64,000 nucleotides of DNA from Chlorogloeopsis sp. ULAP01 (GCF_030381805.1 NZ_JAUDRH010000024.1:1-64000); one strand, 5' to 3'. Shown: positions 17,624-26,532, numbered from the stretch's first letter. Notes: generated from the sequence alone by a model not told the origin. Numbers and translations are program-made.

Positions 17624-19210
17624 ATGCGGATTTTACTCGTCTATCCTATATTTCCCAAAACCTTTTGGTCATACGAAAAAATCTTAGCATTAGTAAATCG
17701 CAAAGTTTTGCTGCCACCCTTGGGTTTAGTGACAGTAGCGGCGATTTTACCCCAGGAATGGGAATTTAAGCTTGTTGATCGCAATGTTCGCTCAGTGACA
17801 GACGAAGAATGGGCATGGGCAGATATAGTTATTTTCTCGGCGATGATCGTGCAAAAGCAAGATTTGCTCGACCAAATTCGGGAAGCGAAAAAACGTGGTA
17901 AGTTAGTTGCTGTGGGTGGCCCCTATCCGACTTCTATGCCTGATGAACCAAAGGCAGCAGGGGCAGATTTTCTCATTCTCGATGAAGGGGAAATCACCCT
18001 ACCAATGTTTGTTGAAGCAGTTCAACGAGGTGAAACATCTGGAACTTTCCACGCCACCGAAAAACCAGATGTGACAACAACTCCGATTCCTCGCTTTGAT
18101 TTGCTAGACTTTGATGCCTACGATATGATGTCAATTCAATTTTCGCGGGGTTGTCCTTTCCAGTGCGAATTTTGTGACATCATTGTTTTATATGGTCGCA
18201 AACCTCGTACCAAAACTCCTGCACAACTTTTAGCAGAGTTAGATTATCTCTACGAGTTGGGTTGGCGGCGTGGTGTCTTCATGGTGGATGACAATTTTAT
18301 CGGCAACAAACGCAATGTTAAGTTGTTGCTCAAAGAATTAAAAGTCTGGATGCAACAACACAATTATCCTTTCCGATTTGACACCGAAGCTTCTGTGGAT
18401 TTAGCACAAGATCCAGAATTGATGGAGTTGATGGTTGAGTCTGGTTTTGCGGCGGTGTTTTTGGGAATTGAAACACCAGATGAAGATAGTCTGCAACTTA
18501 CGAAGAAGTTCCAAAATACGCGCAGCTCCCTTGTGGAAGCAGTACAATCCATCATCAAAGCAGGTTTGCGCCCAATGGCAGGATTTATTATTGGCTTTGA
18601 TGGTGAAAAAGCAGGTGCAGGCGATCGCATTGTCCGTTTTGCCGAACAAGCAGCAATTCCCTCGACTACCTTCGCTATGTTGCAAGCGCTACCAAATACA
18701 GCACTGTGGCATCGCCTTAATAAAGAAGGAAGACTCAGGGATGGTAAAGACGGCAATATCAATCAAACTACTTTGATGAACTTTATCCCCACTCGCCCTC
18801 TAGAAGAAATTGCTAGAGAATATGTGGAGGCTTTTTGTAGTTTATACGATCCAGTACGTTACTTAGATCGTACTTATCGCTGTTTTCTAATGATGGGTAC
18901 GCCGAAGTGGAAAGCACCCTTTAAAATGCCAGATTGGGTAGTTGTCAAAGCGCTGTTCATTGTCATTTGGCGACAAGGAATTAAACGAGAAACAAGATGG
19001 AAATTCTGGCATAACTTATTTAGTATCATCAAACATAATCCAGGAGTTGCCGAGCATTACCTCGCTGTCTGCGCCCATAATGAACATTTTCTAGAGTATC
19101 GGCAAATTGTCCGCGAGCAAATTGAATCCCAGCTAGTGGAATATCTCGCTCAAGGTTCTGAAAAGCCCTATGTATCAGAGCAGGAGAAAGCAAAAGTTTA
19201 TGCTAGTTAA
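17624..19210 (+). CDS. B12-binding-domain radical SAM protein (DUF4070)
   Basis: A 528-aa enzyme with an N-terminal cobalamin-binding-type Rossmann domain (1-145), a radical SAM core with the 4Fe-4S motif C177-x3-C181-x2-C184 in RGCPFQCEFCD, and a C-terminal DUF4070 domain. Members use a 5'-deoxyadenosyl radical, often with methylcobalamin, for methylations or rearrangements. The family includes the hopanoid C-2 methylase HpnP, which this resembles in length and in its start (LLVYPIFPKTFWSYEK), but cyanobacteria have several paralogues and no hopanoid genes lie here. Specific substrate therefore open. A weak GTGAGGAGGATG ribosome site lies 15 bases before the ATG. Monocistronic. Confidence 0.85.
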   Translation: MRILLVYPIFPKTFWSYEKILALVNRKVLLPPLGLVTVAAILPQEWEFKLVDRNVRSVTDEEWAWADIVIFSAMIVQKQDLLDQIREAKKRGKLVAVGGPYPTSMPDEPKAAGADFLILDEGEITLPMFVEAVQRGETSGTFHATEKPDVTTTPIPRFDLLDFDAYDMMSIQFSRGCPFQCEFCDIIVLYGRKPRTKTPAQLLAELDYLYELGWRRGVFMVDDNFIGNKRNVKLLLKELKVWMQQHNYPFRFDTEASVDLAQDPELMELMVESGFAAVFLGIETPDEDSLQLTKKFQNTRSSLVEAVQSIIKAGLRPMAGFIIGFDGEKAGAGDRIVRFAEQAAIPSTTFAMLQALPNTALWHRLNKEGRLRDGKDGNINQTTLMNFIPTRPLEEIAREYVEAFCSLYDPVRYLDRTYRCFLMMGTPKWKAPFKMPDWVVVKALFIVIWRQGIKRETRWKFWHNLFSIIKHNPGVAEHYLAVCAHNEHFLEYRQIVREQIESQLVEYLAQGSEKPYVSEQEKAKVYAS

Positions 19211-19228
19211 GGATAGGGACTAGATTCA

Positions 19229-19280
19229 GTTATCAGTTGTCAGTAATCAGTTATCCTTCGCTGATGACTGATTACTGTTT
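19229..19280. repeat. Heptameric repeat tract (TCAGTTA family)
   Basis: Consecutive 7-nt units TCAGTTA, TCAGTTG, TCAGTAA, TCAGTTA followed by partly complementary units (ACTGATTACTGTTTACTG) form an imperfect fold-back between the convergent ends of the radical SAM and membrane protein genes. Confidence 0.6.
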
Positions 19281-19287
19281 ACTGTCC

Positions 19288-19749
19288 CTAATCCTTAAAA
19301 GGTTTAATCCAACTTTGTTGGAGCGCTGTATCAACAGCGATGGCAGCGATCGCAAACCACAATACACTTTCTGCTGCCATTACAATGAATGGCAGGATAT
19401 TGCTGGCAAAAGTAACTCCGGCATCTATCTGGGTTAACCCTCTTACCAAGCCAAAGGCAAGTACTCCACCTGATTTGAGGTGTGGATTTTGATCTTGACG
19501 GATAATATAGCGGTAGGTAACACCAAATAAAAAGCCTGAGAAGGCAACAAAACTACCACTCAACAAAAAATGCCAATCTAGCGACTTAATATCTAAGCTG
19601 CTAAGTACTGAGAAATGCTTAGTCAAAACTAAACTATTGAGTAAAGACGTAGTTAGATAAGCACAAAAAAGGCAGGAACCTCCTAAAACTCCTGCTTTTA
19701 AGGATTCTAAGCGTTCTGTCATCAAATCCATGTTCGAGATGTTGTTCAT
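19288..19749 (-). CDS. Conserved membrane protein, unknown function
   Basis: A 153-residue protein with about four hydrophobic segments (roughly 19-40, 55-82, 88-105 and 115-145) and short charged ends. It looks like a small integral membrane protein of unknown function conserved in cyanobacteria. Three in-frame ATG codons lie within the first ten codons, and the ribosome site does not decide between them. Its 3' end lies against a heptameric repeat tract (19229-19290). Confidence 0.6.
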   Translation of the reverse strand: MNNISNMDLMTERLESLKAGVLGGSCLFCAYLTTSLLNSLVLTKHFSVLSSLDIKSLDWHFLLSGSFVAFSGFLFGVTYRYIIRQDQNPHLKSGGVLAFGLVRGLTQIDAGVTFASNILPFIVMAAESVLWFAIAAIAVDTALQQSWIKPFKD

Positions 19750-19838
19750 TTAGCTAGGAATTGCTTGAACTGACAAATCACAATTCCCAGTATCATAAAT
19801 AATGGAGTAGTTTTGTAAATTAGTTTGAAAGTAGCACT

Positions 19839-19928
19839 ATGGCGATTCTGACACTAGGATGGGTTTCACTGTTGGTAGTTTTTACCTGGTCAATTGCAAT
19901 GGTAGTTTGGGGACGCAACGGATTGTAG
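19839..19928 (+). CDS. petN: Cytochrome b6f complex subunit VIII (PetN)
   Basis: A 29-residue membrane protein, MAILTLGWVSLLVVFTWSIA followed by MVVWGRNGL, matching PetN almost throughout. PetN is a single-helix subunit at the periphery of the cytochrome b6f complex in the thylakoid membrane, needed for complex stability. It is far below usual gene-calling thresholds but recognition is near certain because family length and sequence are so conserved. A second small gene starts 7 bases after its stop. Confidence 0.96.
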   Translation: MAILTLGWVSLLVVFTWSIAMVVWGRNGL

Positions 19929-19935
19929 AGGTATC

Positions 19936-20103
19936 GTGGAAAGTCCACTTCTGAGTATTTTGGCTCTGGTTGCTCTAGTACTGCTAGTAGTAGTTACCGG
20001 GGGAGTTGGTTATTTAACGCTAGCGGGTTGGCGCGATCGCCGTCTTCAGGAACAAGAAAAACGCGAACAGCGACGCCCAGTTTCCAAGCGAAAGGAAAAA
20101 TAA
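19936..20103 (+). CDS. Small single-span membrane protein downstream of petN
   Basis: A 55-residue frame starting with GTG, 7 bases after petN, preceded by an AGAGGT ribosome-binding-like sequence. It encodes a hydrophobic helix (LLSILALVALVLLVVVTGGV) followed by a basic, Arg/Gln/Lys-rich tail (about residues 31-55). A perfect 13-bp terminator-like stem follows the stop. The spacing and shared terminator suggest cotranscription with petN. Function unknown; association with thylakoid complexes is only inference from position. Confidence 0.65.
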   Translation: MESPLLSILALVALVLLVVVTGGVGYLTLAGWRDRRLQEQEKREQRRPVSKRKEK

Positions 20104-20112
20104 TCAGAGCTA

Positions 20113-20160
20113 AGAGTTAAGAATTTTTAGTTACCAATTTAACTTTTAATTCTTAACTCT
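20113..20160 (+). terminator. Inverted repeat closing the petN unit
   Basis: AGAGTTAAGAATT (20113-20125) is perfectly complementary to AATTCTTAACTCT (20148-20160), giving a 13-bp AT-rich stem with a 22-nt loop directly after the small gene. It could end the petN transcript; it lacks a GC-rich core. Confidence 0.5.
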
Positions 20161-20221
20161 CAATTTCTGAAGATTGCAATGTTCAGTTATGCAATCCAAA
20201 AACATTTAAAATCTAACATTA

Positions 20222-20407
20222 TCAAGACCTTGACTGCTTGTGATAATACTCGGAAATTAATGCCACCGACACCGCCAAGCCAGTAATGGCTAATGCTACT
20301 AATGGATTTTGACCTTGGCTAACAGCAAAGGAAGTGACGATACCAGCACCCAAAGCAGCAGTAATTGTAGCAGAAAGCCAATCATACTGGGAATTTCGAT
20401 TGTACAT
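20222..20407 (-). CDS. Small membrane protein, unknown function
   Basis: A 61-residue protein starting MYNRNSQYDWLSATITAALG with two closely spaced hydrophobic segments and a basic end (EYYHKQSRS). The ATG at 20407 is preferred to one 30 bases upstream because the upstream part is polar and the hydrophobic region then starts normally. No family recognised. Confidence 0.5.
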   Translation of the reverse strand: MYNRNSQYDWLSATITAALGAGIVTSFAVSQGQNPLVALAITGLAVSVALISEYYHKQSRS

Positions 20408-20605
20408 AATTTGTTTTATTTGAGGAATTTTTTCCAATCAAGGTGTTAGCTTACTCACAAAAATAACACCATATTTTTGGTGAATTTCCCTTTTTATAAA
20501 TATTGCAATTAAGCTTTACTTTTATTAACCTCAGAATCACTAAAAATACAGAACATAATCCTAATTTTGGATAGTAAATCTTTTTCGTGTTGACTGGGCA
20601 TTCTC

Positions 20606-21145
20606 TTATTCATCAACTTTCTCAATATTCCCTGCCTTTACCCAACCTTCTTGTGTACCATCTTCTAGTCTAATTTTTTGCCAAGCTTGATCACTGCTTT
20701 CTTCTAAAATAACTACTCTTTGATTAAAACCGACTCCGCCCACACGTTCTGCATCTGGTGTGGGTTCCTTTCGCAGCGTCAAGCCTTGCTGCCAAGTCAC
20801 GCGTGCTTGGTAAGCACCTGAGGGCAATGGTTTTGTTGATTCTTCAGGTTTTGGTGATTGCTCAGTCTTGAGTTCTTCTTGGGTTTTTTCTGTGGAACTG
20901 GAGCTTGCAGAGGTAGACTCTTGTATGAAGGCACCAGAAGAAGCTTTGGCTGTCTGTTTTGATTTTTGATCCTTGGGTTTCGGAGCTTGCGCTTTCACTA
21001 TGGGTTTATCATTAGCGTAAATCGGTTTTGCAGGCGGTACAGAAACTCGATTCATTAAATACAGCGCCGTTGCAATTCCGCCACCAATTAAAATAGCGAT
21101 CGCCAAGGAAAAACCAAGTAAAAATTTTAATATTCCAACTAGCAT
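20606..21145 (-). CDS. Membrane-anchored bacterial SH3-domain protein
   Basis: 179 residues: an N-terminal transmembrane helix (about 5-32), a Lys/Pro/Ser/Thr-rich linker (35-110), and a C-terminal SH3_3-type domain (110-179, with WQQGLTLRKEPTPDAERVGG, VVILEE and EGWVKAGNIE). Bacterial SH3 domains commonly bind peptidoglycan or peptides, so a periplasmic cell-wall role is plausible. It lies 160 bases downstream of the Ycf46-like gene on the same strand. Confidence 0.75.
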   Translation of the reverse strand: MLVGILKFLLGFSLAIAILIGGGIATALYLMNRVSVPPAKPIYANDKPIVKAQAPKPKDQKSKQTAKASSGAFIQESTSASSSSTEKTQEELKTEQSPKPEESTKPLPSGAYQARVTWQQGLTLRKEPTPDAERVGGVGFNQRVVILEESSDQAWQKIRLEDGTQEGWVKAGNIEKVDE

Positions 21146-21304
21146 ATTTACAACTTTAGGATCATTAAAGATAGAAAATAGGAATTATGACTATTGTAGA
21201 GGCGCTTTTAGTTTAGCCTCTTGGGAAGTTAAAAGTTATGATGTGAGCTTCATAACTCTTAACCTTGAGTTTCATCACTCGCTATTTTGGCTGGCATTGA
21301 AGCC

Positions 21305-22846
21305 TTAGCGTAGCTTACCAAAAGCATCGCTCAAGGGACTGTGTTTTGATGCCAAACGCGCTCTACCAGCCGCAGCCCATTCTTGCAGTTTTTGAATTTG
21401 CTCTGTGGCAGTACGTGCTAGAGGGATAATTTGACTGGCAGCTTCTAAAATATCATCGGTAGTAAAGTCGCGGTTTTGACTAAAGCCGATGTGCATAGCT
21501 TCAATTAAAGTTTGTTCAATTTCTGCTCCAGAAAAATCGGGTGTTTCATATGCTAATCTGTCGATATCGTAGCTTTTCAAGTTATGTGGGCGCAGTCGCG
21601 ACAAATGCACATTGAAAATAGCTTTGCGTTCATCCTGGGTTGGTAATCCGACAAAGAAAATTTCATCAAATCGTCCTTTGCGGAGCATTTCTGGTGGTAA
21701 TGCTTGGATGTCGTTAGCAGTAGCAACGACAAACACAGGTGAAGTTTTTTCTGCTAACCAGGTGATAAAAGTACCAAAAACTCGGCTAGTAGTTCCGGCA
21801 TCACCTTTACTACCAAGCCCCGAAAACGCTTTGTCTATTTCATCTATCCACAATACACACGGAGCCAGAGCTTCGGCAACTTGAATCATTTGCCGTGTTC
21901 GCGATTCCGATTCACCCACCAAACCCCCAAATAATCGTCCCACATCAAGACGGAGTAGAGGTAAATGCCAGTGATGGGCGATCGCTTTTGCTGTTAGTGA
22001 TTTTCCTGTACCTTGAATACCTACCAACAGCAAACCACGGGGGTGGGGTAAACCATACTGTCGCGCTCGATCAGTAAAAGCACCTCCCCGTCGCAGTAAC
22101 CAATCTTTGAGGTTATCTAACCCACCAATATCAGAAATTTGCTCAGTAGCAGGGTAAAAATCGAGAATTTGGGTTTGACGGATAGTTTGGCGCTTTTCTT
22201 CCAATACCAAATCTACATCTTCTGGTAACAGTTCGCCGTGGGTTGCGATCGCTCGTGCTAATACGCGGCGAATACGCTCCATACTTAGCCCTTGACAAGA
22301 GCGCACCAAATCATCCAAAAATTTCCCAGAAGGAGAATGTCCTGTCGCCAGCAACAAGCGCTCTAATTCCGCTCTAATTTCGGCAGCACTAGGTAAAGGG
22401 AATTCTACAACCGTCAAAACTTCCGTTAAATCGTCAGGAATAGCAATGCGCGGAGACAACAGGACAATATTTTTTGGTTGAGACTTGAGCAGTCGTGCCA
22501 AGTTGCGGAGTTTACGGGAAATTGCCACATCTTCCAAAAATCGATGATAATCCCGTAATATAAATACTCCTGGTGCAGATGCAGGTACTTTTTCAACTAA
22601 TTCTAAAGCTTGCAAAGGGTTACGCTGCCCAAACCCTGCATCATTAGGATTGCCTTGGTAACCATCCACAAAATCCCAAGTATAGACTGGGCGATTACCC
22701 TGATGAGCCGCTTCTTCTTTAATAGCAGTTTCCACCCGTTCCTCTTCATAGGTGGGAATGTAGATGAGGGGATAGCGAGCACGCAGCAGCAGTTTAAATT
22801 CATCCCGAAAGGTCGTAGACCTGCTATTTTCAAAGCCTCTGGTCAT
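21305..22846 (-). CDS. Ycf46-like AAA+ ATPase
   Basis: A 513-aa AAA+ protein. Residues 1-215 form the family-specific N-terminal domain (TFRDEFKLLLRARYPLIYIP). The AAA module follows, with Walker A GIQGTGKS near residue 275, Walker B LWIDEIDKAF, the arginine-containing RKGRFDEIFF segment, and a C-terminal lid domain. It matches the Ycf46 family encoded in red-algal plastids and cyanobacteria, implicated in photosynthesis and inorganic carbon regulation in Synechocystis. Length is normal for the family. No partner genes are obvious nearby. Confidence 0.88.
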   Translation of the reverse strand: MTRGFENSRSTTFRDEFKLLLRARYPLIYIPTYEEERVETAIKEEAAHQGNRPVYTWDFVDGYQGNPNDAGFGQRNPLQALELVEKVPASAPGVFILRDYHRFLEDVAISRKLRNLARLLKSQPKNIVLLSPRIAIPDDLTEVLTVVEFPLPSAAEIRAELERLLLATGHSPSGKFLDDLVRSCQGLSMERIRRVLARAIATHGELLPEDVDLVLEEKRQTIRQTQILDFYPATEQISDIGGLDNLKDWLLRRGGAFTDRARQYGLPHPRGLLLVGIQGTGKSLTAKAIAHHWHLPLLRLDVGRLFGGLVGESESRTRQMIQVAEALAPCVLWIDEIDKAFSGLGSKGDAGTTSRVFGTFITWLAEKTSPVFVVATANDIQALPPEMLRKGRFDEIFFVGLPTQDERKAIFNVHLSRLRPHNLKSYDIDRLAYETPDFSGAEIEQTLIEAMHIGFSQNRDFTTDDILEAASQIIPLARTATEQIQKLQEWAAAGRARLASKHSPLSDAFGKLR

Positions 22847-23278
22847 TACTATACCTTTTTATACTATTGGCGTACTAATTTAGTTTTTTGTTAATTGAAA
22901 ATGTAAACTAAGTTTATTTTTATTTGTACTACTTTATATACTATTCCTGTTACAACTACTTCCTTACCATATCAATTATCCACTGTGGGAAGTCAATTGG
23001 TTCGGATGAGGCATTCAACCACTATTAAAGATATTGATCCATCTACCCTAGAGCGTGGCTTTTTTGGCTAATGGGCAACATCCTGCTAATTTTGATGCCC
23101 ATATTGTCCAAAATTGAGGGGATAGCTGGCATTCTTGCAGTTGGGGCAATCTAGCCGATAAGGTAGCCAAAAAAAGGCGATCGCACTTTAGTTTCCATCA
23201 CAGGCAATTTAAATCAATCCAACTAATCCGTAAACACTTTGCAGTAGAATTAGTGCTTTAGAGAGAGGAGGGCAAAAA
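22847..23278. other. Intergenic region, promoter of the histidine phosphatase
   Basis: About 430 bases between divergent genes. A strong GAGAGAGGAGG ribosome site lies at its 3' end. A stretch at 22990-23165 looks like decayed coding sequence with several stops in every frame, but I could not identify a parent family. Confidence 0.5.
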
Positions 23279-24631
23279 GTGACTCGCGTAATCATTGTGC
23301 GCCATGCTCAAAGCACCTATAACATCGAAAAGCGCATCCAAGGGCGCACTGATACGTCCACATTAACTGAAAAAGGCTGTAACGATGCCGCTCTCATAGG
23401 CAAAGCCCTCAGTAATATTTCATTTCATGCTATTTACAGCAGCCCCCTACAGCGAGCTAAACAGACAGCAAATATTATCCATAGCTCGCTAGAAAGTAAT
23501 TCTGGGCAGTCTATTGTTCCTCAAACGAGCGATCGCCTCTTAGAAATAGACTTACCAGCTTGGGAGGGAATGCTTTCGGCTGAAGTCAAGCAAAAGTTTC
23601 CTGAAGATTATCGCATCTGGCACGAACAACCCCATCAACTCCAGATGCTAGTCAAAGACGCCCAAGGCAGCAGAGAACATTTTCCTGTCTTAGCTTTGTA
23701 CGAACAAGCACGGCTATTTTGGCAAGAAATTTTACCTCGTCATCAGGGTGAAACAATATTAGTTGTCGGACATAACGGTATTAATAGAGCTTTAATTAGT
23801 ACAGCACTCGGCATTTCCCCATCTCGGTATCATTCCATTCAGCAATCTAACTGTGGCATTAGCGTGCTAAATTTCTCTGGAGGATTGGGAGACTCGGTTC
23901 AACTAGAATCCATGAACCAAACACAACACTTGGGAGAAACTTTGCCCTCCTTACGCCCAAAACATCAGGGAGTACGTTTGTTGCTGGTGCGTCATGGAGA
24001 AACTGAATGGAATCGCCAAGGCAGATTTCAAGGACAAATTGATGTTCCTCTCAACGATAATGGCAGATTGCAAGCACAAAAAGCAGCTGCATTTCTCAAA
24101 GATATAGCGCTGGATTTTGCCGTCACCAGCCCGATGCAGCGCCCTAAAGAAACAGCCGAAATTATTCTTAGCCACCATCCTGACGTAAATTTAGAATTAC
24201 AGAATGGCTTGAGGGAAATTAGCCACGGACTTTGGGAAGGAAAATTTGAAGCAGAAATTGATCAAGAATTTCCAGGCGAGTTGCATCGTTGGCGCACTGT
24301 ACCAGCAGAAGTACAAATGCCAGCAGGAGAAAACTTACAACAAGTTTGGGAACGCAGTGCAATGGCTTGGCAGTTAGTTGTGCAAGCAGCCTTGACAAAG
24401 GGACTCCAAACTGGAATAGTAGTTGCTCACGATGCTACTAACAAAAGCTTGCTTTGTCAGATTCTAGGTTTATCAGCAGAAAACTTTTGGAACTTCCGCC
24501 AAGGCAATGGTGCAGTTAGCGTGATTGACTACCCCTCAGGATTGAGTGGTTTACCAGTGCTGCAAGCAATGAACATTACTGCTCACTTGGGCGGAGGAGT
24601 GTTAGATAAAACCGCAGCCGGAGCGTTATAA
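23279..24631 (+). CDS. Two-domain histidine phosphatase (phosphoglycerate mutase-like)
   Basis: A 450-aa protein made of two tandem histidine-phosphatase domains. The first starts IIVRHAQSTYN (1-205, RHA instead of RHG), the second LLLVRHGETEWNRQGRFQG (233-430). Second catalytic histidines are visible in VVGHN and VVAHDATN. Such enzymes act by a phosphohistidine intermediate on phosphorylated small molecules. Both domains look intact. The GTG start at 23279 is supported by GAGAGAGGAGGG 8 bases upstream. It is followed 10 bases later by the dihydroorotase-like gene, so the two form an operon. The substrate is unknown; related cyanobacterial proteins have been reported as phosphoserine phosphatases. 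Confidence 0.85.
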   Translation: MTRVIIVRHAQSTYNIEKRIQGRTDTSTLTEKGCNDAALIGKALSNISFHAIYSSPLQRAKQTANIIHSSLESNSGQSIVPQTSDRLLEIDLPAWEGMLSAEVKQKFPEDYRIWHEQPHQLQMLVKDAQGSREHFPVLALYEQARLFWQEILPRHQGETILVVGHNGINRALISTALGISPSRYHSIQQSNCGISVLNFSGGLGDSVQLESMNQTQHLGETLPSLRPKHQGVRLLLVRHGETEWNRQGRFQGQIDVPLNDNGRLQAQKAAAFLKDIALDFAVTSPMQRPKETAEIILSHHPDVNLELQNGLREISHGLWEGKFEAEIDQEFPGELHRWRTVPAEVQMPAGENLQQVWERSAMAWQLVVQAALTKGLQTGIVVAHDATNKSLLCQILGLSAENFWNFRQGNGAVSVIDYPSGLSGLPVLQAMNITAHLGGGVLDKTAAGAL

Positions 24632-24641
24632 AATTTATGTT

Positions 24642-25952
24642 ATGACGAGCATTTTGCTACAACAAGTACGGGTAATCGACCCTGTTTCTGGAACTGATAA
24701 AATTGCCGATGTGCTTTTGAGCAACGGTTACATTCAGTTCATTGCCAGTAACATTTTTGATATCCCTAGTAATACTCATATCCAAGATTGTCGTGGATTG
24801 GTTCTGGGAACAGGATTAGTAGATTTGTATAGCCACTCTGGAGAACCAGGATTTGAAGAACGGGAAACCCTTTCATCTCTACTGCAAGCTGCCGCAGCTG
24901 GTGGATTTACCAGAATCAGCATCTTACCCGACACTTCCCCATCCATCGATCATCCTGCTGTAGTAGCACAGTTGTTACAAAAGACACACGGCTATAAGAA
25001 CACGGGGACACCGGAACACGGAGATAAGGGGAATGAGATCTCCGCGTCTTCTTATCCCTATCTCAACATCTGGGGTGCAATTACCTTAGAAGTTGCTGGG
25101 AAGCAAATGACAGAATTGGCAGAATTAGCTGTGGCGGGAGTTGTTGGTTTTGCTGATCGCCAGCCTTTAGAAAATTTGGTACTGGTGCGGCGGGTATTGG
25201 AATATCTCCAACCGTTGGCTAAACCAATTGCACTTTGGTGTTGCGATCGCCAACTGATGGGCAATGGTGTGATGCGCGAAGGAGTAGACTCAATTCGCTT
25301 TGGTTTACCTGGAAATCCTGCTGCTTCGGAAACGAGTGCGATCGCTGCTTTAATTGAGTTAGTCGCCGCTATGGATACGCCTGTACATATCATGCGCGTC
25401 TCTACTGCCCGCAGTGTTGAAGTGATTGCAGCAGCCAAAGCTCAAAATTTACCGATCACAGCTAGCACCACCTGGATGCACCTTTTACTTGATACGCAAG
25501 CTGTGAAAAGTTACAATTCCAGCCTACGCTTGGAACCACCTTTAGGAACTCCCGCAGATTTGCAAGCATTGCGTCAGGCAGTACGCACGGGAATTATAGA
25601 TGCGATCGCAATCGATCACACGCCCTACACCTACGAAGAAAAAACCGTCGCCTTTGCCGAAGCACCACCTGGGGCAATTGGTTTTGAGTTAGCATTGCCC
25701 TTATTGTGGCAATCTCTAGTAGAAACCGGGGAATTTACAGCTTTAGAATTGTGGCGGGCATTGAGTAGCCGCCCGGCAGAATGTTTAAACCAAACTCCGA
25801 GTGCGATCGCGCCAGAGCAAAAGGCTGAATTAACTTTATTCGATCCGCAGCAAAGTTGGAAAGTCGAAAGGCAAAGCCTGCATACACTCTCTGATAATAC
25901 GCCTTGGTTGGGGCAACAGCTACAAGGAAAGGTTGTGCAGATTTGGTGTTAA
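24642..25952 (+). CDS. Dihydroorotase homologue lacking metal ligands
   Basis: A 436-aa amidohydrolase-fold protein of the dihydroorotase family, which in pyrimidine synthesis closes carbamoyl-aspartate. The fold blocks are all present, but key metal positions differ: the HxH motif reads Y63-S-H65 (DLYSHSGEPG), the HCED block reads WCCD (about 199-202), and HIAHVS reads HIMRVS. Only the late DH block (IDHTPY) is kept. It therefore resembles non-catalytic partners of the PyrC'/PyrX type that assemble with aspartate transcarbamoylase, rather than an active enzyme. Residues 115-139 are a hydrophilic insert encoded by repeat DNA. The gene follows the phosphatase gene by 10 bases and is probably cotranscribed. 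Confidence 0.82.
   Translation: MTSILLQQVRVIDPVSGTDKIADVLLSNGYIQFIASNIFDIPSNTHIQDCRGLVLGTGLVDLYSHSGEPGFEERETLSSLLQAAAAGGFTRISILPDTSPSIDHPAVVAQLLQKTHGYKNTGTPEHGDKGNEISASSYPYLNIWGAITLEVAGKQMTELAELAVAGVVGFADRQPLENLVLVRRVLEYLQPLAKPIALWCCDRQLMGNGVMREGVDSIRFGLPGNPAASETSAIAALIELVAAMDTPVHIMRVSTARSVEVIAAAKAQNLPITASTTWMHLLLDTQAVKSYNSSLRLEPPLGTPADLQALRQAVRTGIIDAIAIDHTPYTYEEKTVAFAEAPPGAIGFELALPLLWQSLVETGEFTALELWRALSSRPAECLNQTPSAIAPEQKAELTLFDPQQSWKVERQSLHTLSDNTPWLGQQLQGKVVQIWC
24984..25058 (+). repeat. Repeat DNA in frame inside the dihydroorotase-like gene
   Basis: A stretch with AACACGGGGACACCGG, then AACACGGAGAT, a short loop, and ATCTCCGCGT, an imperfect fold-back, lies in the reading frame. It is typical of the intergenic repeats of this genome (compare 14051-14202). 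It encodes the extra segment at about residues 115-139 located between two conserved blocks. Confidence 0.7.
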
Positions 25953-26080
25953 TTGGTGGGGTAATTAAGGCTAACGCTCACCAGAGATATTTTTATTTAT
26001 ACATAGAATAATTTTGTATTGAAAAGTTTTGTAAAGAACTAAGAAATTTTCATATTGGCATTTGAATGAATACCAAGAGC

Positions 26081-26396
26081 TTATACCAATGCGTGGATTT
26101 TGGAGCCACTGCGTTGGTGAACCAGCACTCTTGGAGGGTTTCCCTCCGCGCCGATGACTGGCGTAGACGCCGAAGGCGGATAAGCGAAAGTAAGGGTTCC
26201 CCGGCATAAAGGAGCCTGTGCGTTGTGCGGCTTCCCGCAGGGTAGCACCTGGCGTCACGTGGCGTGATTTTGCGAAAAGTTTGATCGGAGGTTTCCTCCG
26301 CTCAAAGCTTTTCAAGACGGATTTTGGATTAAAAACATTTTATTCATAGGCTAGTCCAGAATTTTGAAACAAGACTCCCGCGTGCCAATTTGGTAT
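26081..26396. repeat. MITE-like element, long copy
   Basis: The element begins TTATACCAATGCGTGGAT and ends with AGAATTTTGAAACAAGACTC, a short spacer and TTGGTAT; the terminal ATACCAA and TTGGTAT are inverted repeats. A short copy with the same ends is at 55323-55412. Between the ends this copy carries about 220 bases of GC-rich palindromic repeat (including GGTTCCCCGGCATAAAGGAG, shared with 32048-32070), so one element type appears to have inserted in another. No gene in the region 25953-26532 is supported; an open frame across it is repeat translation. Confidence 0.65.
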
Positions 26397-26532
26397 TACA
26401 AATTAACAATAACTATCGTGATAGCTATTGCTGATTTTAACTGATTGCTTTTGGATGTTTTTGCAACAGTTAAAAAATAGCTCATGTTCTCAATTTCTGG
26501 GAACTTTAGTCTTTACTCAATAAGGTGAATTT

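Noticed and set aside
25971..26315. 114-codon frame on the minus strand
   Set aside because: It is translation of the palindromic repeat in the MITE-like element; no protein features.
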